A DNA stretch of 64,000 nucleotides from assembly GCA_964630775.1 (NCBI GenBank), contig CAZVYY010000006.1, forward strand, positions 66,156 through 130,155, in the 5' to 3' direction. A program made the translations under genes and the position numbers. The stretch is from Anaeroglomus sp964630775 (lineage in GTDB: Bacteria > Planctomycetota > Phycisphaerae > Sedimentisphaerales > Anaerohalosphaeraceae). Positions 58,601 to 64,000 of this stretch are shown one piece after another. A model generated the notes under the pieces. The model saw nothing but the letters and a program-made list of their open reading frames with translations. It did not search any database and was not told the DNA's origin. Within the stretch, counting starts at the first letter, position 1. Each line of letters opens with the position of its first letter.

Positions 58601-61444
58601 CCACGCCGTCAAATCCCCGTTGGTCACATCGCCGCTGTTAATCGCATCCCAGTCCTCTTTATTGCCGCCGTAATACTTGGCCCCAAACGCATGGTCCGGC
58701 CGCTCCACCGCATTATACAGGCCCCAGTACAGCCCGTTGATATACAGATGCACAAACGTCCCGTGCGCCCCGGCATTGCCCGAATCCCGCTGCAGACTCC
58801 GCCCGAACTCATCACGAATATACTGTTCCGTCAGCCGTGCCGAACTCCACGAATAGCCGTCATTGGCACCCGCCCTCAGAACCAGTGTATCCAGCCCGAT
58901 AATATCCGGATCGTCAAACAGCGGATAATTCAGCTTGCCCGGCCCGTAATTTCGCTTGAACAGCAGCCGGAACGATTTCTTATGCGTTAAGTCAAAGCTT
59001 CGGAATGCCCCGCCCTGAATCCGCAGCCCGCAGTCAATCTGGAACACATCCGGATTGTCAGGCTTGATAATCTCCATCGACACCGGACGCTCCCAGGCCA
59101 CACCTTCCTGCAGCGGATTGACATAAATCCCCGTGCTCGCATTGAACAGGTTATCCAGCGACGTCACAATCGAAATCGCCGGCAAAGACCGCAGCGACGG
59201 CTCCATCAGCGGTCCGTAGGTCGCATGGGTCGTCACATCCGGTGCCATCTGGTAATCCGCCGCCACATTCTTCCACATCGAGGGGAATCCCTCCGGAAGC
59301 GACGGCTGATTGATGGCATCGGCCAAAAACAGGTAGCTGCGGGTACTCGTCTTACCCGGCACGTATTTGTCTTTAAATGCCGCCGCCCGGATACAGGTCG
59401 TTTTCGAAATCGTCAGCGGCCCCGTATAAAGCGTCGAAGTCTCGGTCGGAATCGACCCGTCTGTAGTATAACGAATCCGGCAGCCCGGCTCCGGCACCGA
59501 AATCTCCACCGTAAACGGCGTATTGAACAGCCCGCTGGCCTGCGAATAGACCGGTTTATACGATACCATCGCCGCGGTATTGTCCTGCCCCGGCGTTGCT
59601 TCCACCAGCAGACTCGCCACCAGCGTCTCTTCTCCCGGCAGCAGTGTCATTCCGTAGCTCTCATCATTGCCCAATGCCGGAAATCCCTCGGCAAATGCAT
59701 GGGCGATGTTTCCGTCCGGCCGCACCAGGGCCACGTATTCCCCGTCACTGCCCAGCTTGAAATTCGTATGCAGAAACGCCGGATTGTCGGTCAGATTCCG
59801 TTCGGATGCAAATACAATCAGCATCCCCCTGGCCTCAAGCGTGACATCCGGGAACGCCCATTTTTTAAGCTCCTTTTTGCTGTCAGTCAAATACCACCCC
59901 TGCAGATTGCACGGGGTACTGCCCAGATTTTTAATCTCAATCCAGTCGGAATACTCCCCGAAATTATCCGCCAGCGTCGTCTCATTGTCTGCCATGAGTT
60001 CCGAAATAATCACCGACTGTCCCGTCTCCGACCAGTTGCGTGAAAGCACCGCCAGGTCGCCTGTATCCACCCGCGCCGAATCGTCCAGGTCCGCCGGATA
60101 CGCACCAAACGGCTCCGACAGCCACTGCGACGCCATCAGCACCAGGTCCGACAATCCCACTTCGCAGTCATAGTCAATGTCGCTCAAAAGACGCAGACAG
60201 CCAATCTCCGGCTGCAGGGTCATAAACCGCCACACCGGCCCCGCATAGACCGTGTCATTGCCCAGCACATCCACCCGCCAGTAATACGTCGTAAACGTAT
60301 CAAGCGTTGCAATCAAAAGGCTGGTTGCCGTTTGTTCCCCCAGCATCACCGACGCATCGCCGCTTTGAACCAGCAGCGCCGACGGAGAAAGATAAATCCG
60401 GTACATCGGATTGGAAAGCCCCTCCGGCCCGGTCCAGCTCAGCATCAGATTCTGAACCCCGATGTTGGACGCCGTATCCGCCGGCGTTGGATTCTCCGCG
60501 ATAAACGCCTCCTCCAGAAGCTCCATCTCCGAAAACCCCGTCAGGTTCGGGCTGCCGTTGTTGCTCGTGATATCCAGACGATACGTATTGTATGCCCCCG
60601 GATTGGCACAGACAAACTCCCGCCGCTGATAGCGTGCCGTCCAGCTCTGCTCGCTGCGGGTATCCACCACCACCCAGTTGATTTCATCATTGGTCCCGTA
60701 CAGCGTCCAGCTTTTCGGATCGCGTTCCGGCGCATCATTGGCCGACGAAATGGAATATTTCCCGACCAGGTACCGGCTGCCCTGCGGAAACTGGAACTGA
60801 ATCCAGCCCGTGGCTGTAAAATACGTCAGCCACTTGGTCGTCACGGTATTGTCAAAGGCCATCTCCTTCGATTCCCCCTCATGAATCTGCGAACTGGCCG
60901 TGATGATGCCGCCGTAATCCGTCCGGTCAATCCATTTGGACGATCCCAGAAGCTCCATCTCCGAAAACCCCGTCAGGTTCGGGCTGCCGTTGTTGCTGGT
61001 AATCGTCAGCCGATAGATATTGAAAGACCCCGGATTGGCGCACTCAAACTCCCGCCGCAGAAACCGTCCGCTCCAGCTCTGGTTTACCTGCGTATCCACC
61101 ACCACCCAGTTGGCTCCGTCATTCGATCCCGCCAGCGTCCAGTTCCGCGGATCGCGTTCCGGCATATCATTGGCCGAGGCGATGGAATACCGTCCGATAA
61201 CGTACTGAATGCCGTCTGGAAACTGGAATTGAATCCAGCCCGTCGCGGTCCCCCCGGTCAGCCACTTGGTCGCCGTCGTATTATCAAAGGCCTTTTCTTT
61301 CGATTCGCCTTCATGAATCTGTGAACTGGCCGTGATGGTCCCGCCATAATCGGTCAAATCCATCCACTCGGCAAACCCCGCCCGGCAGAACATACAAACA
61401 AAACCAGCAATCAATAAAAGCCTGAACCGTTCAACGCATGTCAT
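55649..61444 (-). CDS. Giant secreted CotH/lamin-tail/F5-8C multidomain protein
   Basis: A 1931-residue exported protein; the signal peptide ends near CRAGFAEW. Two near-identical discoidin (F5/8C) domains lie at ~25-165 and ~170-315 (EGESKEKAFDNTTATKWLTG). They are followed by an FN3-like domain (~320-410), a dockerin-like pair (~415-475), a lamin-tail domain (~480-590), a chitobiase-C/FN3_7 domain (~605-690) and a CotH domain (~715-1090; LRIQGGAFRSFDLTHKKSFR, VHLYINGLYWGLYNAVERPD). Then come PA14-like and FN3_7 regions and three more lamin-tail domains (~1400-1500, 1570-1660, 1740-1860). CotH domains can be protein kinases in spore coats; activity here is unknown. A cell-surface or matrix role is inferred. 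Confidence 0.88.
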   Translation of the reverse strand: MTCVERFRLLLIAGFVCMFCRAGFAEWMDLTDYGGTITASSQIHEGESKEKAFDNTTATKWLTGGTATGWIQFQFPDGIQYVIGRYSIASANDMPERDPRNWTLAGSNDGANWVVVDTQVNQSWSGRFLRREFECANPGSFNIYRLTITSNNGSPNLTGFSEMELLGSSKWIDRTDYGGIITASSQIHEGESKEMAFDNTVTTKWLTYFTATGWIQFQFPQGSRYLVGKYSISSANDAPERDPKSWTLYGTNDEINWVVVDTRSEQSWTARYQRREFVCANPGAYNTYRLDITSNNGSPNLTGFSEMELLEEAFIAENPTPADTASNIGVQNLMLSWTGPEGLSNPMYRIYLSPSALLVQSGDASVMLGEQTATSLLIATLDTFTTYYWRVDVLGNDTVYAGPVWRFMTLQPEIGCLRLLSDIDYDCEVGLSDLVLMASQWLSEPFGAYPADLDDSARVDTGDLAVLSRNWSETGQSVIISELMADNETTLADNFGEYSDWIEIKNLGSTPCNLQGWYLTDSKKELKKWAFPDVTLEARGMLIVFASERNLTDNPAFLHTNFKLGSDGEYVALVRPDGNIAHAFAEGFPALGNDESYGMTLLPGEETLVASLLVEATPGQDNTAAMVSYKPVYSQASGLFNTPFTVEISVPEPGCRIRYTTDGSIPTETSTLYTGPLTISKTTCIRAAAFKDKYVPGKTSTRSYLFLADAINQPSLPEGFPSMWKNVAADYQMAPDVTTHATYGPLMEPSLRSLPAISIVTSLDNLFNASTGIYVNPLQEGVAWERPVSMEIIKPDNPDVFQIDCGLRIQGGAFRSFDLTHKKSFRLLFKRNYGPGKLNYPLFDDPDIIGLDTLVLRAGANDGYSWSSARLTEQYIRDEFGRSLQRDSGNAGAHGTFVHLYINGLYWGLYNAVERPDHAFGAKYYGGNKEDWDAINSGDVTNGDLTAWNTLLGKCRAGMTTMAAYQEILGNNPDGTRNPAYPVLIDAANYIDYMIINFWGGNGDWPWRNYWMGRLRTEASTGFKFYCWDYESTIGSPFAVTDKVSSNNDQGVGELHRWLKENAEYRMLFGDRVHRLFFHGGIFAPDKLIARYSALADKVESSIVAESARWGDMHYQPSLGLSEWITRRDWVLNTYLPPRTAVVLEQMRANGLYPQTAAPAFFVDGGDQHGGYFNAGQVLSMSCPGSGYDETMLVAEGQSVRVHVPTTNALGLTWTAPGFVPGTGWTDGSTGTGVGYERDSGYESWIGTNVEGSMYNKSTSVFLRIGFTYDGVKPVEQLILEMRYDDGFIAYLNGTEVCRSTNISNDTPGSAQAANHEAGTSYESFDITGHKNLITAGTNVLAIHGINYSTTSSDMIVLPRLLMRTAAQDNTTPIWFTTDGSDPRLPGGAVNPAAVHYSGPLAMSETEHVKARSLNNGQWSALNEAVFAQRATTDNLRITEIMYHPADPNTEFIELTNIGSEAISLNKVAFTNGITYTFGDMVLNPGAYVVVVENAAAFEARYGTGVNVAGQYSGFLDNAGEKIRLVDAMGAVIHKFAYKDSWFDITDGKGFSLTIRDAAGTAPELWGDKSGWRPSGTVGGTPGADDAGSVPAAGAIVINEVLAHSSVEDYDWIELYNTTDADIHIGGWYLSDNNDDDPNRMKYRIAEGTIIKSHDYAVFYENLHFANPSDPGCSAVFRLSENGETVYLQSGQDGVLTGYYEEEDFGASDQDIAFGRHRNSTGTYNFVAMSRNTPGEANAYPKVGPVVITEIMYHPPAGGLLNKEEYEYVELRNISGSAVAMQEWDARKQMFVPWKFTEGIDYTFPPGVSIPAGGSILVVKNPTAFRERYPQVSASIIYGPYPDTQLSNSGEKVELAKPGDEVDGVRYYIRVDRVSYSDGTHPGNFENGIDPWPTSADGSGDSLQQKTPMTAGQNYSNDAANWQAAVPTPGN

Positions 61445-61847
61445 GTGTCACCCTCATTTTAAGAACGTTTATTAGAACTATATTATACAAATCTGACCTT
61501 GAGATGTCAAGAATCCAGAACAATGAAAAAAACAAATCCTAAAACCGCATAGACAATATATTTATTCAATGCATACCAGGACTCCCGCACCTCCTTTTAT
61601 TGTTCGGCTTTTCTATAGGAGTATATAACAAAAATCACATCTCCGGCTCTGTTATGTTATGTGGGTAGGAACTGGAGGCTGTGCCTTACCTCTCTTCCAC
61701 CCAGAGTACGTGTCAATTGTTATTCCCGGCTGGTACAGCAATTACGGCTTGAACGCAACTGGCTGCCAGGGTATAATGCCCTCGGATTAAATGGAACAGG
61801 GTTACAGTATTCTCGAAGTAGACAGCATGGACAGGATAGGAGTTAAG
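61445..61847. other. Divergent gap holding a lost RHS N-terminal region
   Basis: About 400 bases with no full gene. The RHS frame has a stop at 61788-61790, and no upstream YD-repeat coding can be read continuously. The nearest RHS-like text (a MDRIG motif) begins only at about 61827. I saw no transposase or clear inverted repeats here. Confidence 0.55.
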
Positions 61848-63149
61848 ATGGAGTCGTTCACACACCCCGGCGACAAGCACACCACCGCCGCCGCACCCAA
61901 TCCACCCAACCGCTATACCTCCATCGACAGCCAGACGCTGCTCTATGACGATGCCGGCAGCCTCACCCTCGATAAGGCCGGCTATAATTATGTCTATGAT
62001 TACGAAAACCGGATTACCCGCATCTACAAACTCGACGGCCAGACGGAAATCACCGTCGCCCGGTTTGCCTATGACGCCCTTGGCCGGCGAATCATGAAGG
62101 AAGACTCCCTCAATGCCGCCAATACGCGCTATTATTACTACAATGACAACTGGCAGATTGTGACCGAATACGACCTGCCGACGTCGGCGGGCGTCTATAA
62201 GCAGCTTTATGCCTATGGCAACTACATCGACGAGGTGGTCTATGCCTCCTGCCCGGGTGCGACCTATACGATGCGTCGCTATCTGCATGACCACCTGTAC
62301 AGCCCCGCGGCCATCGTCTATCTGACGGCCAGCAACTGTATCCTTGTGGAACGGTCCGAATACGATGCCTACGGCGCCGCCCATTACTACAATGCCGACT
62401 ACACCCAGACCTTTGCGGTCTCCCAGCACGGCAACCCGTTCGCCTTTACCGGCCGGGAAATCGATTCGTTCGACTTTGCCTCCGGCGTCCCCCAACTGAC
62501 CAAGATGCACTACCGCCACAGGGACTACAGCCCCTTCATGGGACGATTTTATCAGCAAGATCCGATGCAATATGTGGATGGATTAAATATGTATGAGTAT
62601 GTTAAAGATATGCCACTAAATCATATGGATCCTTATGGGCATAAAATAGATATTTCTACATGCCAGAAAAAACTTGACAAAATAATAGAAACTAACCAGA
62701 AAGCAAAAAAAATAATGGAAGCAATAAAAGATAAAGATTGCAAAATACCTAAAATAGAGTGTAAAGGTTGTGATGATGAATTATGTAAGAAACATCCCAC
62801 ATGGGGAGGTTATCATAATACAGGTTCTATTGGAATTTGTGCGAGTAATATAAATACAAATACTCCTTTTGCTGAAATTATTGTCCATGAATTAATACAT
62901 GCATATGACGCATGTGTTAAATTTAATCATGATGATTGGGGGGAGTGTGAGTTAGTAGCTTGTAGCGAAATTAGAGCATATAATTTGAGCGGGATATGTA
63001 ATTCTGATAAAAAGAATTACAAGCAATGTGTGAAAAATAAGGCGATACAGTCCTTAACAACAGGTCGTCCAGGATGTGCAGCACAAGCCCAGGAATATGT
63101 AGATAAAGTCTTTGAAGAATGTTTCAATAATAGAGCACCAATTAACTGA
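61848..63149 (+). CDS. Orphan RHS-core protein with C-terminal Atp23-like (M76) metalloprotease
   Basis: A truncated RHS polypeptide of 433 residues. Numbering is from an open frame at 61791; AGGAG lies 5 bases before the ATG at 61848. Residues ~45-260 carry YD repeats (YDDAGSLTLDKAGYNYVYDY, FAYDALGRRIMKEDS). The RHS-associated core ends in MEYV-like NMYEYVKDMPLNHMDPYG (DPYG at 280-283). The 168-residue tip has zinc motif HELIHAYD (366-373), then C391-SEIRAYNLSG-xC and a QCVKNKAIQ...VFEECFNNRAPI end. That is the order of blocks in Atp23/peptidase M76. The tip is AT-rich and exchanged-looking. It is probably a polymorphic toxin tip. There is no signal peptide, so this copy may be silent or displaced. 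Confidence 0.8.
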   Translation: MESFTHPGDKHTTAAAPNPPNRYTSIDSQTLLYDDAGSLTLDKAGYNYVYDYENRITRIYKLDGQTEITVARFAYDALGRRIMKEDSLNAANTRYYYYNDNWQIVTEYDLPTSAGVYKQLYAYGNYIDEVVYASCPGATYTMRRYLHDHLYSPAAIVYLTASNCILVERSEYDAYGAAHYYNADYTQTFAVSQHGNPFAFTGREIDSFDFASGVPQLTKMHYRHRDYSPFMGRFYQQDPMQYVDGLNMYEYVKDMPLNHMDPYGHKIDISTCQKKLDKIIETNQKAKKIMEAIKDKDCKIPKIECKGCDDELCKKHPTWGGYHNTGSIGICASNINTNTPFAEIIVHELIHAYDACVKFNHDDWGECELVACSEIRAYNLSGICNSDKKNYKQCVKNKAIQSLTTGRPGCAAQAQEYVDKVFEECFNNRAPIN

Positions 63150-63176
63150 TAAATTATTATAGTTTGCGAGGTGTTT

Positions 63177-63998
63177 ATGAAGAAAGTAATTGTTCGATTA
63201 ATTATTTTGCTAACATATTCCGATTGTTTATATGCAGTATCTGTAGTGCCTCCAAGAATTGTTTATGTAGATAAAACAACATGTGTTAAGGCTATAGTAT
63301 CCGAATATTCAGTATTTGTGGTGCGAGCTGATAATGTGTTGGAATATTGGTTAATCGACAAAAAACAAAAAATCAAACAGATAAAATTGCCATATGAAAT
63401 ATGTCATGAAGACGACCTTGATCTCTTTGATAATGCTTCTGGACCAACTATAATCGGCGTAAAAGACAATTCATTGTATGTCCTCAATCTTAAAACCGAT
63501 AGCCAATTTAGGAAGGTAGAAATAAAGGCAGATTGTACTGTACGAGGAAAAGGTTTTGATGAGAACGGAAATTATTATTGCACGTTGTATGAAAGTGATG
63601 ATAAAGTAGACATTAAACAATATAATGCTTGCACTCAAAAACTTGTGTCTTATTGTTCTATACCAGTTGAGGTGCCTATGGCCACCTTATTTGATTCCGT
63701 CAACCACATATGGACTATTTATGAAGCAGATGGAACTGCAGTTACCTACGATGCATCCGGAAGTGTTATAAGGGAAAAAGGTAAATATGTGCAGCCACTT
63801 TTATCAGATCAATCGTCACAAATAAAAATATTACTAGATGAGGAAGATCAATGCATAACAGCGTATTCTATATTGACTGATGAAAAGATATGGGAAAAAT
63901 GTTTATTACAAAATGAAAGTATTGTAGCCCAAAGCCAAGATGGTCGTGTATTGGTTCAGCCGGAATTGGACAAAATGCCTTTCCGGTTAAGTGACTAA
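63177..63998 (+). CDS. Exported protein of unknown function, candidate immunity partner of the RHS tip
   Basis: A 273-residue protein. The signal peptide MKKVIVRLIILLTYSDCLYA is followed by repeats of beta-strand pattern (VRADNVLEYWLIDKKQKIKQ, SLYVLNLKTDSQF, HIWTIYEADGTAVTYDASGS) that look like a small beta-propeller. No known family is recognised. The start at 63177 has GAGG 5 bases upstream; a GTG at 63171 is an alternative. It begins 27 bases after the RHS stop and shares its low GC content, the usual setting of an immunity gene. An exported immunity protein would imply that the toxin acts in the envelope. The role is inferred from position. Confidence 0.6.
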   Translation: MKKVIVRLIILLTYSDCLYAVSVVPPRIVYVDKTTCVKAIVSEYSVFVVRADNVLEYWLIDKKQKIKQIKLPYEICHEDDLDLFDNASGPTIIGVKDNSLYVLNLKTDSQFRKVEIKADCTVRGKGFDENGNYYCTLYESDDKVDIKQYNACTQKLVSYCSIPVEVPMATLFDSVNHIWTIYEADGTAVTYDASGSVIREKGKYVQPLLSDQSSQIKILLDEEDQCITAYSILTDEKIWEKCLLQNESIVAQSQDGRVLVQPELDKMPFRLSD

Positions 63999-64000
63999 AC

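Noticed and set aside
57836..58990. Long plus-strand frames (also 55802-56752, 59225-60043, 60332-61324)
   Set aside because: Antisense shadows of the CotH/lamin-tail gene. Composition is Arg/His/Pro-rich and no family is recognisable.
61661..61846. Upstream RHS remnant encoded in frame +2
   Set aside because: The translation has no YD-repeat signature. Only the text from about 61827 in the main frame looks RHS-like.

Overview
The window looks like a chromosomal segment from a Gram-negative, flagellated, plant-polysaccharide-degrading member of the Planctomycetota, most likely of the Phycisphaerae type. This is inferred, not proven. The reasons are the secreted proteins ending in dockerin-like DxDxSGxVNxxDL segments, GLUG-repeat and CotH/lamin-tail giants, a complete set of P- and L-ring flagellar genes (so an outer membrane), and pectin side-chain enzymes.

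Layout. 1-82: start of a leftward NiFe-hydrogenase large subunit. 485-6514: glycine cleavage operon gcvT-gcvH-gcvPA-gcvPB. A 1.4 kb island between gcvPA and gcvPB holds palindromic repeats, a DUF6714-like gene and a Y1 (HUH) transposase. 6741-10662: secreted GLUG protein, BNR/sialidase-fold enzyme and GH53 galactanase. 10713-12274: small membrane proteins and a PadR regulator with a perfect palindrome upstream. 12411-13805: sigma54 activator with a receiver domain that lacks the phosphoacceptor. 14230-26077: twelve-gene flagellar hook-rod-ring operon (flgD, E, PilZ, F, G, A, H, I, J, N, K, L) behind a consensus sigma54 promoter. 26090-40063: surface or flagellin modification island with a second sigma54 promoter. 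It encodes TPR-fused glycosyltransferases, three methyltransferases, a sugar aminotransferase, a cupin, a FliT-like chaperone and a B12-binding radical SAM protein fused to a GT2 glycosyltransferase. 40340-46797: a 1449-residue secreted protein of unknown function and a PL11 rhamnogalacturonan lyase. 46823-48474: a split MFS/spermidine-synthase-like pair. 48764-50236: catalase with a Per-box-like palindrome inside its promoter. 50914-55633: anmK, a sugar kinase, a sodium:solute symporter and murQ, a MurNAc recycling or uptake operon. 55649-61444: a 1931-residue CotH/lamin-tail/F5-8C protein. 61848-63998: an orphan RHS toxin tip whose C-terminus is an Atp23-like (M76) metalloprotease, followed by a candidate immunity gene.

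How the genes fit together. The NtrC-type regulator sits divergently beside the flagellar operon and probably drives both sigma54 promoters, coupling hook assembly to modification of the filament or surface. The PL11, GH53 and BNR enzymes would attack rhamnogalacturonan I backbone and side chains, although they are scattered and do not form one locus. The two observations I consider most novel are the RHS protein carrying an Atp23-type peptidase tip and the B12-radical-SAM/GT2 fusion inside the modification island. I saw no tRNA, rRNA or CRISPR array, but I did not run a covariance search.
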